Made by a program: the position numbers and the translations under genes
Notes under the pieces: model-generated
Seen by the model: the letters and a program-made list of their open reading frames with translations, nothing else
The model's database searches: none
Told to the model about the DNA's origin: nothing
Shown: positions 25,352 to 34,456 of the stretch, piece after piece
Layout: every line of letters begins with the position of its first letter
Numbering within the stretch: position 1 is the stretch's first letter
Source: Bacteroidota bacterium
GTDB lineage: Bacteria > Bacteroidota > Bacteroidia > AKYH767-A > 2013-40CM-41-45
NCBI GenBank assembly: GCA_004295015.1
Contig: SHNE01000017.1
Coordinates: 62,001-126,000 of the forward strand
Direction: 5' to 3'
Length of the DNA stretch: 64,000 nucleotides

Positions 25352-26695
25352 ATGGATTCAAATGCATTGACTGCGATTTCTCCGGTCGACGGTCGTTATA
25401 AAAATCAAACTAAAGAATTGATTGCTTTCTTTTCAGAGGAAGCTTTAATGAAGTATCGTCTCAAAGTAGAGGTGGAGTATTTTTTAGCTCTGTGTGAGAT
25501 TCCATTACCGCAGTTAAAAGGGATAAATAAGAATTCGGTCGAACAGTTTCGGAATCTGTATCTGAATTTTTCCGGAAAGGATTCTTTACTTATTAAAGAA
25601 AAAGAAAAGATCATCAATCACGATGTGAAAGCTCTTGAGTATTTTCTAAAAGAAAAAATGAATGACTTAGGTTGGGATCAGTATAAAGAGTTTATTCATT
25701 TCGGCCTTACATCACAGGACATAAATAACACGGCTTTTCCTCTGGCTATTAAAGACGCTATACATGAGTGTTATTTGCCATTGCTTGGAGATTTGATTAA
25801 TGTATTGGAAAAATTAAGTCATGCCTGGGCAGAAATTCCAATGCTCGCCAGAACTCATGGTCAACCTGCATCACCAACCAGACTTGGTAAAGAGATAAAG
25901 GTATTTATTGAGCGACTCGAAAGACAAGTAAGTTTGTTGAGTAAAATTCCCTACTCTGCAAAATTTGGTGGTGCAACCGGTAATTTTAATGCACACCATG
26001 TTGCTTATCCGGAACTTGATTGGAAAATTTTCGCAAATTATTTTGTGAATCAGATATTGGGTCTGTCAAGACAGCAGTTTACCACTCAGATTGAGCATTA
26101 CGATGACCTTGCTGCCTTGTTTGATAATCTTAAACGGATTAATACAATATTGATTGACTTTGACAGGGATATGTGGACATATATTTCGATGGATTATTTT
26201 AAGCAGCAAATCAAGGAAGGCGAAGTTGGATCTTCGGCCATGCCACATAAAGTAAACCCAATTGATTTTGAGAATTCGGAAGGCAATTTGGGAATTGCTA
26301 ATGCATTGTTCGAACACCTTTCAGCTAAGCTCCCTGTGTCACGTTTGCAAAGAGATCTGACAGATTCCACCGTTCTTAGAAATGTAGGAGTTCCTTTTGC
26401 CCATACTGTAATTGCGATTAAGTCTCTGTTAAAAGGCTTGTCGAAAATTAAAGTTAATGAAGAAGCACTTTCGAATGATTTGGAATCTAACTGGGTTGTT
26501 GTTGCTGAAGCTATTCAAACCATACTTCGAAGAGAAAATTATCCTAATCCTTATGAAGCCCTTAAAGAATTGACCCGTACAGGAAAAGGGATCGATCAAA
26601 CAACAATGCAGAAATTTATTGATGATCTCAACGTAAGTGATCAGCTTAAGATGGAATTAAAGTCTGTGACTCCTTATAATTACACAGGCATCTGA
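25352..26695 (+). CDS. purB: Adenylosuccinate lyase
   Basis: Releases fumarate from SAICAR and from adenylosuccinate in purine synthesis. The 447 residues match the family and contain the fumarase/lyase signature GSSAMPHKVNPIDFENSEG (about 291-309), with the mobile loop bearing the catalytic Ser, and the HGQPASPTRLGKE stretch with a catalytic His. The TACCTTCG box at 25322-25329 (one base from TAnnTTTG) may be its promoter. It is 3 nt from the following glycosyltransferase gene, so the two are transcribed together. Confidence 0.95.
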   Translation: MDSNALTAISPVDGRYKNQTKELIAFFSEEALMKYRLKVEVEYFLALCEIPLPQLKGINKNSVEQFRNLYLNFSGKDSLLIKEKEKIINHDVKALEYFLKEKMNDLGWDQYKEFIHFGLTSQDINNTAFPLAIKDAIHECYLPLLGDLINVLEKLSHAWAEIPMLARTHGQPASPTRLGKEIKVFIERLERQVSLLSKIPYSAKFGGATGNFNAHHVAYPELDWKIFANYFVNQILGLSRQQFTTQIEHYDDLAALFDNLKRINTILIDFDRDMWTYISMDYFKQQIKEGEVGSSAMPHKVNPIDFENSEGNLGIANALFEHLSAKLPVSRLQRDLTDSTVLRNVGVPFAHTVIAIKSLLKGLSKIKVNEEALSNDLESNWVVVAEAIQTILRRENYPNPYEALKELTRTGKGIDQTTMQKFIDDLNVSDQLKMELKSVTPYNYTGI

Positions 26696-26698
26696 GAT

Positions 26699-27568
26699 AT
26701 GAAAGTTACAGGATTTACTTTTATACGAAATGCCATTCGTTTTGATTACCCTGTAGTAGAAGCGATAACTTCAGTTCTTCCTCTTTGCGATGAATTTATA
26801 GTACTGGTTGGAAATTCAGATGATGGGACTAAAAAACTCATTCAGGAGATTCCCTCAACCAAAATAAAAATCCACGAGAGCGTTTGGAATGATGAATTAA
26901 GAGAAGGTGGAAAGGTTCTTGCCGAAGAAACCAATAAAGCGATGCAACTCATTTCATCAGACACGGACTGGTGTTTTTATATTCAGGCTGATGAAGTGTT
27001 GCATGAAAAATATATTCCAATTGTCAGGGAAGCAATGCTAAAATGGAGAAGCCATTCTGAAGTGGAAGGCTTGTTGTTTAACTACACGCATTTTTACGGA
27101 TCTTATGATTTCGTTGGCGATTCTGTTAAATGGTACCGAAAGGAAGTTCGAATTATCAGAAACGATCCGGAAATTAGATCATTTCGTGATGCACAAGGCT
27201 TTCAAAAACAGGGAAGACCTTTGCGGGTGAAAGCATGCAATGCCGGTATTTACCATTATGGTTGGGTTAAACCTCCCGGTAAACAACAGGAGAAACAAAA
27301 GTATTTCCATAAATTATGGCATTCCGATGAATGGATGAAAAAGAATGTCAGTTCAGGTGATGAGTTCGATTATTCAGGTATCGATTCTTTGGCACATTTT
27401 AAAGGAACACATCCTGCTGTTATGCATAATCGAATCAGCAGTAAAAACTGGAAATTTGAGTTTGATCCTTCACAAAAAAAATTGAGTATTAAGTCCCGCT
27501 TTAAAATGAATCTGGAAAAGTTGACGGGATGGAGGATAGGGGAATATAAAAATTATAAAATTATCTAG
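26699..27568 (+). CDS. Glycosyltransferase-like protein (GT2-like, GT-A fold)
   Basis: A 289-residue cytoplasmic protein. The N terminus MKVTGFTFIRNA and the FIVLVGNSDDGT strand with acidic turn belong to the nucleotide-sugar binding fold of family-2-like glycosyltransferases. The ADE in FYIQADEVLHEK (about 92-103) takes the place of the DXD metal motif. The C-terminal half has no family match that I recognise. Acceptor and sugar are unknown. It follows purB by 3 nt and ends 27 nt from the convergent Fe-S gene with no visible terminator. Confidence 0.75.
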   Translation: MKVTGFTFIRNAIRFDYPVVEAITSVLPLCDEFIVLVGNSDDGTKKLIQEIPSTKIKIHESVWNDELREGGKVLAEETNKAMQLISSDTDWCFYIQADEVLHEKYIPIVREAMLKWRSHSEVEGLLFNYTHFYGSYDFVGDSVKWYRKEVRIIRNDPEIRSFRDAQGFQKQGRPLRVKACNAGIYHYGWVKPPGKQQEKQKYFHKLWHSDEWMKKNVSSGDEFDYSGIDSLAHFKGTHPAVMHNRISSKNWKFEFDPSQKKLSIKSRFKMNLEKLTGWRIGEYKNYKII

Positions 27569-27594
27569 CCTCAATTTTTAATTCGAAAAACGGA

Positions 27595-28314
27595 TCACCA
27601 TCCGCTTGCCAGAACATCTGCAAGGTGCATGGTTTTCATTTTCTTTCCGGACTTTTGCATATAGCCTTGCATGTGCATCAGGCATGATGAGTCTGTTGAA
27701 ATTAAATACTCGGCATTGGTTTCTTCCGCATTGATTATTTTTTGCTCAGACATTCCAACTGCTATTCCTTCATACTTCACAGAAAATGTACCTCCGAAAC
27801 CACAACATACTTCTGTGTCTTTCATTTCAATGATTTCAAGACCTTTCACATTTTTTAAAAGTATTCTCGGTTCTTCTTTAATTCCGACCTCTCTCAGACC
27901 GCTGCAGGAATCATGGTAAGTTCCTCGTCCGTTTAATTTAGCTCCGACGTCAGTTACTTTTAAAACGTTCACCAGGAACTCAGAAAATTCGATGATGTTT
28001 TTTTGAACGGTTTTAAATTGATTATGCAGTGCAGTATTGTGAAACAGTTCAGGATAATAATTCCTTACCATTCCAACACAGGATGCTGATGGTGTTACGA
28101 TATATCTGTCATTGGGAAAATCGCGGATAAATTTTTCTCCGACTGATTTGCATTGATCCCAATATCCTGCATTGAAGGCAGGTTGACCACAGCAAGTTTG
28201 TTCTGTATTGTAGTTTACTGCACATCCAACCTTCTCTAATACTTTAACCATGTTCATGGCAGTATCCGGGTAAATTTGATCAATAAAGCAGGGAATAAAT
28301 ATATCTACTATCAT
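27595..28314 (-). CDS. Cysteine-rich (CCG) Fe-S oxidoreductase subunit, LutA/YkgE-like
   Basis: A 239-residue protein with two CCG domains. The first has EQTCCGQPAFNAGY and the second EVCCGFGGTFSVKY; both match the heterodisulfide-reductase D/LutA-type pattern. Partners LutB/LutC (lactate utilisation) are absent here, so the electron donor is unknown. The ATG at 28314 is preferred over an earlier start at 28356 that would overlap the MFS gene. MIVDIFIPCFIDQIYPDT is the family N terminus. It is transcribed with the MFS gene upstream (29 nt between stop and start). Confidence 0.8.
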   Translation of the reverse strand: MIVDIFIPCFIDQIYPDTAMNMVKVLEKVGCAVNYNTEQTCCGQPAFNAGYWDQCKSVGEKFIRDFPNDRYIVTPSASCVGMVRNYYPELFHNTALHNQFKTVQKNIIEFSEFLVNVLKVTDVGAKLNGRGTYHDSCSGLREVGIKEEPRILLKNVKGLEIIEMKDTEVCCGFGGTFSVKYEGIAVGMSEQKIINAEETNAEYLISTDSSCLMHMQGYMQKSGKKMKTMHLADVLASGW

Positions 28315-28342
28315 AAGTTTTTCAGCTAAAACATTCGTCAAC

Positions 28343-29668
28343 TTAATTCGAAACACCTTCGAGTTCCGGTGATTTTTCTTTCCGCATGCGAAGTAACAAA
28401 ATCAGACCGATTATGAAAAAACCGGCTAAAACAATTATACTGTTTCTCATGCTCCCGCTGATTTCGTTGATATAACCGAATGCAAATGTACCCAATACAG
28501 TTCCTAGTTTGTCGCATACATCATAAAAACTGAAATATGAAGCATGGTCCTTTGTTTCAGGAAGGAGTTTTGAATAGGTGGAACGGGACAGTGATTGGAT
28601 TCCTCCCATAACCAGGCCCACAACTGCTGCCAGGATCATGAACATGGTTTGTTCATCAACTCCATAACGTTTATCGCAAAAATACGCTCCAATACATATT
28701 CCAACCCAAATAATCAGAGCAATGGAAATCGCATAAATATTTCCATAACGGTTGGACAATGAGCTGAATAAAAAGGCTCCCCCAATTGCTACAAACTGTA
28801 TTATAAGTATAATGGCTATGAGAATTGAAGAGGGAAGATGTAATTCTCCATCACCAAACAGGGTCGCCACATACATGACTGTTTGAACACCCATATTGTA
28901 AAAGAAAAATGAAATCAGGAATGTTTTAAGACGACTGCTTTGCCTGAGTTCAAACCACACTTTTTTCAATTCTAAATACCCATTAAAGATATAACGCCCG
29001 CTTGGCTTTTGATCATATACATTGTTTGGAAGATAATGAAAAGTATATTGGGCAAATACGAACCACCAAACTCCAACTAAAAGAAAGGCCAGCCTGGTTG
29101 CAGTTCCGCTCTCAATATTTCCGTACCACTGCGGAAAAAGTATCATAGTTAAAGAAAATATCAGCAGGATGGAACTGCCAATATAACCCATTGCGAATCC
29201 TCGTGCGCTCACTCTATCCTGATCTTTAACTTCGGCAATTTCAGGGAGGAAGGCGTTGTAAAATACAATGCTTCCTGCATAACCAATTGCTGCTAATACT
29301 GAACCAAGAACTCCTATCCATAATGTTTCTATGGAATCGAAGAAAAACAAAGAAGAGCAAGAGATAGCACCAAGAGTACTAAAGAAATACATGAATTTTT
29401 TCTTTCTCCCGCTATAATCAGCAATTGAAGATAGAATCGGACTGATAGCTGCAATCATCAGGAAAGCAAAAGAAATCGCATAGGTCTGTAAGGAGTCGCT
29501 GTTATAAGTTCGTCCCATAAACTTAACAAGATTATTATCATCAGTTGTAGTTACCGCATGAAAATAAATGGGGAACAAAGCAGAAGTAATTACCAGAGAA
29601 TAGGCTGAATTTGCCCAGTCGTAAATGGTCCAGGCCCGTATGATCTTTTTATTGCCTTTTTCTAACAT
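28343..29668 (-). CDS. MFS transporter of the UMF1/Atg22-like type
   Basis: A 441-residue membrane protein with 12 or so hydrophobic segments. Features typical of the UMF1 group: the N-terminal IIRAWTIYDWANSAYSLVI, SPILSSIADYSGRKKKFMYFF after the second segment, and GGIQSLSRSTYSKLLPE later. The substrate is unknown. It lies directly upstream of the CCG Fe-S gene (29 nt gap), suggesting that the two share a substrate such as a small organic acid, but this is inference. Divergent and convergent signals around it are ordinary. Confidence 0.85.
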   Translation of the reverse strand: MLEKGNKKIIRAWTIYDWANSAYSLVITSALFPIYFHAVTTTDDNNLVKFMGRTYNSDSLQTYAISFAFLMIAAISPILSSIADYSGRKKKFMYFFSTLGAISCSSLFFFDSIETLWIGVLGSVLAAIGYAGSIVFYNAFLPEIAEVKDQDRVSARGFAMGYIGSSILLIFSLTMILFPQWYGNIESGTATRLAFLLVGVWWFVFAQYTFHYLPNNVYDQKPSGRYIFNGYLELKKVWFELRQSSRLKTFLISFFFYNMGVQTVMYVATLFGDGELHLPSSILIAIILIIQFVAIGGAFLFSSLSNRYGNIYAISIALIIWVGICIGAYFCDKRYGVDEQTMFMILAAVVGLVMGGIQSLSRSTYSKLLPETKDHASYFSFYDVCDKLGTVLGTFAFGYINEISGSMRNSIIVLAGFFIIGLILLLRMRKEKSPELEGVSN

Positions 29669-29732
29669 AAAGTGAAATTTGTAAAAGACTGGAGGCGAAC
29701 AAAAGAACTAATTATTCTGATAGAATGAGAGA

Positions 29733-30764
29733 TTAATCTAAATGTTTGAAGTTTTTAATCGTATTGACGAAGAATTTTACTTTTTCCGGATCAGTATCGG
29801 GGTACAAGCCATGACCCAGGTTTGCAATATGTCGCAAAGGGCCAAAGGCTTTTAACATTTCTTCAGTTTCCAGTTGAATCGTTCCTTCATCGGCATACAA
29901 TAAACAAGGATCTATATTCCCTTGTAAAGTTTTGTTGTTGCCAATCATTTGGCGACTCTCCTTAATATCCATATTCCAATCAAGTCCGATCACGTCACAA
30001 TTCAATTTTGACATCTCCTTTCTTGCAAAGTGAGCACCTTTCGCAAACACAATCACCGGAACTTCTGTAATTGCATCGCAAATCATTGAAATATAATGCA
30101 GAGCAAATTCTTTGTATTGTTCAGGTGAAAGTACACCAGCCCATGAATCAAAAATTTGAACAATGTCTACTCCCGCTTTAATTTGTCCTTTTAGATAATT
30201 AATTGTGCTTTCAGCTATTTTATGGAGAAGTTTATGAGATAGTACAGGTTCGGTATATAAGAATTTTTTTGCCTCACTAAAAGTTTTGCTCCCTTTTCCC
30301 TGAATCATATATGAAAAAATCGTCCAGGGTGCTCCTGCAAATCCAATAAGAGGAACCCGTCCATTCAATGCTTTCTTTGTGAGCTGGATTGCTTGCATAA
30401 CATAATCGAGATCTCCTGCTTCAGCAATCTTTAATTTCTGTATATCAGATTCGGAGCTGATAGTTTTCTCAAACCATGGTCCGGTAGCTTCAACCATTTG
30501 ATAGGAGAGCCCCATTGCTTCAGGAATTACCAGTATGTCGGAAAAAATTATTGCAGCGTCAACACCAAGTATATCGACCGGCTGAACGGTTACCTCAGCT
30601 GCAGCTGCAGGGGTCTCTACTAATTCTTTGAAACCGCCAATGCTTTTTCGGACTTCCCGGTATTCCGGAAGTATTCTGCCAGCCTGACGCATCATCCAAA
30701 CGGGAGTACGTTCAGTTTTTTCTCCGCGTGCAGCACGTAAGATTAAATCGTTTTGTAATTTCAT
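29733..30764 (-). CDS. hemE: Uroporphyrinogen decarboxylase
   Basis: Removes four carboxyl groups from uroporphyrinogen III in haem synthesis. The 343 residues match the family. The N-terminal signature is [15 protein letters not shown] (about 25-39) and the second is [16 protein letters not shown] (about 143-158); both bind the substrate. The Tyr in the latter and the DSWAG stretch (about 209) are active-site elements. It is 64 nt upstream of the MFS gene on the same strand and could be transcribed into it. Haem made by this route would serve the respiratory chain implied by mqnA. Confidence 0.95.
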   Translation of the reverse strand: MKLQNDLILRAARGEKTERTPVWMMRQAGRILPEYREVRKSIGGFKELVETPAAAAEVTVQPVDILGVDAAIIFSDILVIPEAMGLSYQMVEATGPWFEKTISSESDIQKLKIAEAGDLDYVMQAIQLTKKALNGRVPLIGFAGAPWTIFSYMIQGKGSKTFSEAKKFLYTEPVLSHKLLHKIAESTINYLKGQIKAGVDIVQIFDSWAGVLSPEQYKEFALHYISMICDAITEVPVIVFAKGAHFARKEMSKLNCDVIGLDWNMDIKESRQMIGNNKTLQGNIDPCLLYADEGTIQLETEEMLKAFGPLRHIANLGHGLYPDTDPEKVKFFVNTIKNFKHLD

Positions 30765-30981
30765 ACGGGCGCAAATTAGTTATTTTATATGAGCTATTTA
30801 TTTCAACTTTCGTAATTGCCTGTGGTATTTTTAAGTTTGATGTAATAGGATGAATTATTTATTTCAATCCTATGACAATCACTAAAAGTCAGCCTTTTAT
30901 ATTTTCTCCCGGAGAATTTGTGGCATGACAGATAATTCTTTCAATTGTTTAATGAAGCATGCATGCTAATCAAAAGGGGCA

Positions 30982-32811
30982 TTAAAAATAGTTGACTATA
31001 CCAAAATGGATTTTCCCATTTCTTAGCAAAATCGGATTGTCAAATTGCTTGCCAAGTGCATAGCTTACGGACATTATTCCAAGCTTAGTTTCAAAATTAA
31101 TTCCAGCACCGAAGCCAATGGGGGTATCGGTCAGGAAAGTATGCCGACTTTGGTTTTCATACCATGCTGCATTAAAAAATGCAAAGAGGAAAGAGTTTTG
31201 TTCAAGCAAATAACGGTATTCAGCTTTGCCAATTACAAAAGATGATGCGTATATAGATTCTTCATCAAAACCTCGTAATGATTTCAATCCTCCAATTCTC
31301 ATAAGTTCATTACTGAAAATTTCAGGATTGTAAATATAGCCTCCAATGCTACCAAGGTTCAGGACGTGTCTTCCTGATAAAGAAAAATAGTTATCAAAAG
31401 AAAAATCTGTCTGGTAACTGGTTGTACGTAATCTGATGCTATCATAAAGTATCGGATTAATATCCTGGTTTTTTCGAATATCACGGTTCCCTATACTACC
31501 CGTCAGCTCCATGCTAAATCCCTTTCTGGGATTTAATCTATAGTCAAGATTCTCATAGTGAAATGTCAGACCATATGAAAGAATACTGATGTCTGCGTAA
31601 GTTGGAAGCACGGTAGCATTTTCTAGTCCTTTAGAAGTTTGAAGATCACTCTGTTTGTCTTTCACAAATGCTTTCATGTAATTATTTCCGGAAAAGGAAT
31701 ATTGTACTCCTAGACTTTTGATTACGTCAACATAAGTGCTGTCTTTACGGAAAATGGAAAGATAGCCGTCAAGCCCAATCGGTGTATTTAGGAGATAAGG
31801 GTAATAGGCACGAAGACGTAAATCCTGAGAGCTCGAAGGGAGTTGTTTCCAGTTTAATTCAATGATTTCTCCACGACGCAAAGAATTTTGTAGTTTGATG
31901 TGTGCTTCACCGGTAATTTTGAATTTTCCTTCCTTATTTTCATCAGGTAATAGGCCTAAAATACCATCAAATTGACTTGACTTTTTGTTTTCAAGATACA
32001 ACTCCAATTTCGTCAACTTGTCTGTAAATTCAATTCTTGATTCTCTTATTTCTCTGACAAAGGCAAGTTCTCTCAGGCGGTTACTGATTTTTGATACTCT
32101 TGATTCGTCATAGAGGTCTCCGGGTTTTACACCGATATAATTATAAATGAATACAGGTGCAATGCTTGCGTTTCCTTTGATTAAAACACTGTCAATTGTT
32201 ATTACATTGTTTTTTTTCAGTAAAATCTGTGCATGGATATTTTCATTTTCAATAACAATACTGTCAAGATTAACCGAAGCAAATGGGTATCCTTGATTTT
32301 CACAATTTCTAAGAATACGTTCCTGTATTTTTACGATCTCCTTGTAGTCGAATGCTTTCGCCGATTTGTAGTTTTTTCGAAGTGGAGTTCCGGCTAAAAA
32401 GGAATTATCCGCATTTCCCTTTCCCAAAAAAGCAATCTTAAAAGCGGGACCTAAATACAAGTGAGCATGGAAAAAGGCTGAGTCACTATAGACTGAATCA
32501 AATCCCGATGCCAGGTACCCGCTGCTTTGTAATTTTTGGAGAATGGATAACAATTCATTTCTTGCCTGAATACTATCCCGAAAATATTTTTGACTTTGGA
32601 GTTGATTACTGATCTTTAAAAACTCATTTTGATAGGATGTATCACTAAGGTGAATTTTTAATTCTAAATTTTTCTGAGCCAGTATAGTAGAGAAGGGAAT
32701 TGAAGTGCTTAGGAGCAAGAAGAATATAAAATAGCAGCAAGCTGACCCGGTTCTACTGAACGGAATTGTAAATACACATAAATGTTTTTGAACCTTTGAT
32801 AAAAAAAACAT
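30982..32811 (-). CDS. BamA/TamA-like outer-membrane barrel protein with POTRA repeats
   Basis: A 609-residue exported protein with an N-terminal hydrophobic segment (CYFIFFLLLSTSIPFSTI) that acts as signal peptide, an N-terminal part of POTRA-like beta-alpha-alpha-beta-beta repeats (IDSVLIKGNASIAPVFIYNYIG), and a C-terminal barrel ending in an aromatic residue (NYF), which is the surface-antigen pattern. FDEESIYASSFVIGKAEYRY resembles the conserved strand before the barrel closure. Length is less than BamA, so this is an accessory Omp85 protein (TamA-like). It is followed by a 217-nt gap before hemE. Confidence 0.8.
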   Translation of the reverse strand: MFFLSKVQKHLCVFTIPFSRTGSACCYFIFFLLLSTSIPFSTILAQKNLELKIHLSDTSYQNEFLKISNQLQSQKYFRDSIQARNELLSILQKLQSSGYLASGFDSVYSDSAFFHAHLYLGPAFKIAFLGKGNADNSFLAGTPLRKNYKSAKAFDYKEIVKIQERILRNCENQGYPFASVNLDSIVIENENIHAQILLKKNNVITIDSVLIKGNASIAPVFIYNYIGVKPGDLYDESRVSKISNRLRELAFVREIRESRIEFTDKLTKLELYLENKKSSQFDGILGLLPDENKEGKFKITGEAHIKLQNSLRRGEIIELNWKQLPSSSQDLRLRAYYPYLLNTPIGLDGYLSIFRKDSTYVDVIKSLGVQYSFSGNNYMKAFVKDKQSDLQTSKGLENATVLPTYADISILSYGLTFHYENLDYRLNPRKGFSMELTGSIGNRDIRKNQDINPILYDSIRLRTTSYQTDFSFDNYFSLSGRHVLNLGSIGGYIYNPEIFSNELMRIGGLKSLRGFDEESIYASSFVIGKAEYRYLLEQNSFLFAFFNAAWYENQSRHTFLTDTPIGFGAGINFETKLGIMSVSYALGKQFDNPILLRNGKIHFGIVNYF

Positions 32812-32855
32812 TTTCCTTGTTCAGTATTCGTTGAATTAAATTTGTCTATGTATAA

Positions 32856-33536
32856 TTAAAGTTTCCAGTCTATCTCGGGAATTCCCTTTTTTCTCAGGTA
32901 TTCATTTGCCAGAGAGAAATGTTTGCATCCGAAAAATCCCCGGTGCGCTGCGAATGGCGATGGGTGAGCTGCTTTAAGAATAATATGTTTATGCTGATCG
33001 ATCAACGTTTCTTTTGCCTGAGCATATTTTCCCCATAGCATAAAAACGAGATTCGATTTATTTTTCGAGAGTTTTTTTATTAGAGCATCAGTGAATTTTT
33101 CCCATCCTTGATTTTGATGAGACCCGGCTTCATTTGCACGCACTGTGAGCGTGGCATTTAACAAAAGAACCCCTTGGGTGGCCCAGGCTTCAAGATTCCC
33201 TGAGGTGGGTGAACTGATACCAAGGTCTGAACTTAATTCTTTAAAAATATTTCGCAGAGATGGAGGTATAGGTATGCCTTTGGGCACTGAGAATGAAAGG
33301 CCATGTGCTTGTCCGGGTCCATGATAAGGATCCTGGCCTAAGATGACCACCTTAAGTTTATGAAATGGCGTTTTTTCAAAGGCCGCATATATTTCAGATT
33401 CCGGTGGATAAATGAGATGATTTGCTCTTTTCTCTGAAACGAGGAAATCCATAATTTCTTTGAAATAGGTTGAATTAAACCCATCTTTCAGGAATTGCTT
33501 CCATGTGGCTTCAGTATAAGGCATCAATTCAATCAT
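32856..33536 (-). CDS. ung: Uracil-DNA glycosylase (family 1)
   Basis: Cuts uracil from DNA to start base excision repair. The 226 residues have the active-site motif GQDPYHG (67-73) with catalytic Asp69 and the HPSPFAAHRGF motif near the C terminus with the catalytic His. The length and the proline-rich VPKGIPIPPSLRN segment match. It is a single gene with an ordinary start ATG (MIELMPYTEATW). Confidence 0.95.
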   Translation of the reverse strand: MIELMPYTEATWKQFLKDGFNSTYFKEIMDFLVSEKRANHLIYPPESEIYAAFEKTPFHKLKVVILGQDPYHGPGQAHGLSFSVPKGIPIPPSLRNIFKELSSDLGISSPTSGNLEAWATQGVLLLNATLTVRANEAGSHQNQGWEKFTDALIKKLSKNKSNLVFMLWGKYAQAKETLIDQHKHIILKAAHPSPFAAHRGFFGCKHFSLANEYLRKKGIPEIDWKL

Positions 33537-33622
33537 AATGTGAAATTACCAAGAGAAATGGGAATATTCCAGAAACTGCCAATTTTATATAAAATCGAAT
33601 GCTGTTAATATGTTGAAAACTT

Positions 33623-33663
33623 AGCCTTGCTAATTTTATGTAAAAAAGTATTTTTGCAAGGCT
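33623..33663 (+). promoter_or_regulatory. Promoter with flanking inverted repeat for the 44-residue lipoprotein
   Basis: TTG (33627-33629), 19 nt and TATTTTTG (33649-33656) form an exact promoter. The inverted repeat AGCCTTGC (33623-33630) / GCAAGGCT (33656-33663) covers both elements. It can be an operator or a hairpin in DNA. Confidence 0.6.
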
Positions 33664-33730
33664 TTAATCATAATAATCACAACATTATCTTAGAACTTCC
33701 GTTCTCAGAACAAACAATCTATTCAAAAAG

Positions 33731-33865
33731 ATGAAAAACCTACTTCGTACTTGTGCTTTTGTGGCCCTAATCAGCCTCTTCTTTGCTTCATGCAAATCGC
33801 ATGAGAAATGCCCTGCTTATGGCGATATGAATAAGACGAAAATCAATAAAGAAATCCGCAGTTAA
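33731..33865 (+). CDS. Small lipoprotein, 44 residues, function unknown
   Basis: An ORF of 44 codons read directly from the sequence. It starts MKNLLRTCAFVALISLFF and has the lipobox FFASC-KSH at residue 21. The mature part is only 24 residues: charged, with KCPAYGDMN in the middle. Such tiny lipoproteins with a CPAY stretch are common in Bacteroidota. A promoter with exact TTG-N19-TAnnTTTG is placed 75 nt ahead, and a terminator follows, which supports the call. It has no counterpart with known function. Confidence 0.7.
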   Translation: MKNLLRTCAFVALISLFFASCKSHEKCPAYGDMNKTKINKEIRS

Positions 33866-33889
33866 TATTGGATTTTACTGAACAAATCG

Positions 33890-33917
33890 GCGAATCGGAT
33901 TCCGGTTCGCTTTTCTT
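33890..33917 (+). terminator. Rho-independent terminator after the small lipoprotein gene
   Basis: GCGAATCGG / CCGGTTCGC (one G-T pair) with a 3-nt loop and then TTTTCTTGTTT. It lies in the gap before the convergent OsmC-family gene. Confidence 0.75.
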
Positions 33918-33925
33918 GTTTATAG

Positions 33926-34336
33926 TCATTCCCTATAGTGAAAATGAATGTTCTGAACTAATTCCGGGTGCAGGCTTAATGCCACAGGGCAGGTTCTCGC
34001 AGCCCTCTCCAGAATATCTTTTTCTTTCTCACTGAAACTATACTCAGGCATGTCAAAATCAATTTGCACTTCGCCTACTTTTCTTGGATTGCTGAGCATT
34101 TTTTTTACGATTCTGAGTTTCATTCCCTCAATTCGGATGCTATGTGTATTTGCAGCAATCCCCATAAGTGTTGACATACATGTAGCTAATGCAACACACA
34201 AAAGATCAGTCGGAGAAAAAGCTTCACCTTTGCCTTGATTATCAGGTGGGGCATCTGAAATAATGGTGGAACCAGATTTCAGGTGCTTGGACTCCGTTCT
34301 CAATTCTCCCTTATAAATAGTATACATCGTTTCCAT
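33926..34336 (-). CDS. OsmC/Ohr family protein
   Basis: A 136-residue member of the OsmC superfamily, which reduces organic hydroperoxides through a pair of cysteines. Here the pair is C53 (VALATCMSTL) and C116 (ARTCPVAL), separated by the expected 60-65 residues; C47 is an extra Cys. The SPTDLL at 41-46 is a family motif. It does not carry the Ohr subgroup signature clearly, so OsmC-like is the safe call. A TAACTTTG box lies 4 nt before the ATG. A second in-frame Met lies at residue 4. Confidence 0.85.
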   Translation of the reverse strand: METMYTIYKGELRTESKHLKSGSTIISDAPPDNQGKGEAFSPTDLLCVALATCMSTLMGIAANTHSIRIEGMKLRIVKKMLSNPRKVGEVQIDFDMPEYSFSEKEKDILERAARTCPVALSLHPELVQNIHFHYRE

Positions 34337-34340
34337 GCAG

Positions 34341-34348
34341 CAAAGTTA
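34341..34348 (-). promoter_or_regulatory. TAnnTTTG box abutting the OsmC-family gene
   Basis: TAACTTTG on the minus strand, exact consensus, ends 4 nt before the ATG at 34336; a TTTG lies at 34374-34371, 22 nt further upstream. Confidence 0.5.
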
Positions 34349-34440
34349 TTGAATGCCATGAAGCATTGAACAAATGACCGATAAATGATGTTATTATTTG
34401 TTGTTGCAATTTTTTAAGTTCGAATAACACGGAAAATTCT

Positions 34441-34448
34441 TAGTTTTG
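34441..34448 (+). promoter_or_regulatory. TAnnTTTG box abutting the 254-residue membrane protein gene
   Basis: TAGTTTTG, exact, ends 8 nt before the ATG at 34457. A TTCG is found 18 nt further upstream in place of TTTG. Confidence 0.4.
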
Positions 34449-34456
34449 TAGTGAAT

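Noticed and set aside
28315-28356. Longer N terminus of the CCG Fe-S protein
   Set aside because: It overlaps the MFS gene and does not fit the family start; the ATG at 28314 is preferred.
30845-30873. Inverted repeat ATAGGAT / ATCCTAT between the BamA-like gene and hemE
   Set aside because: Short arms with a long AT-rich loop and no T tract; likely chance.
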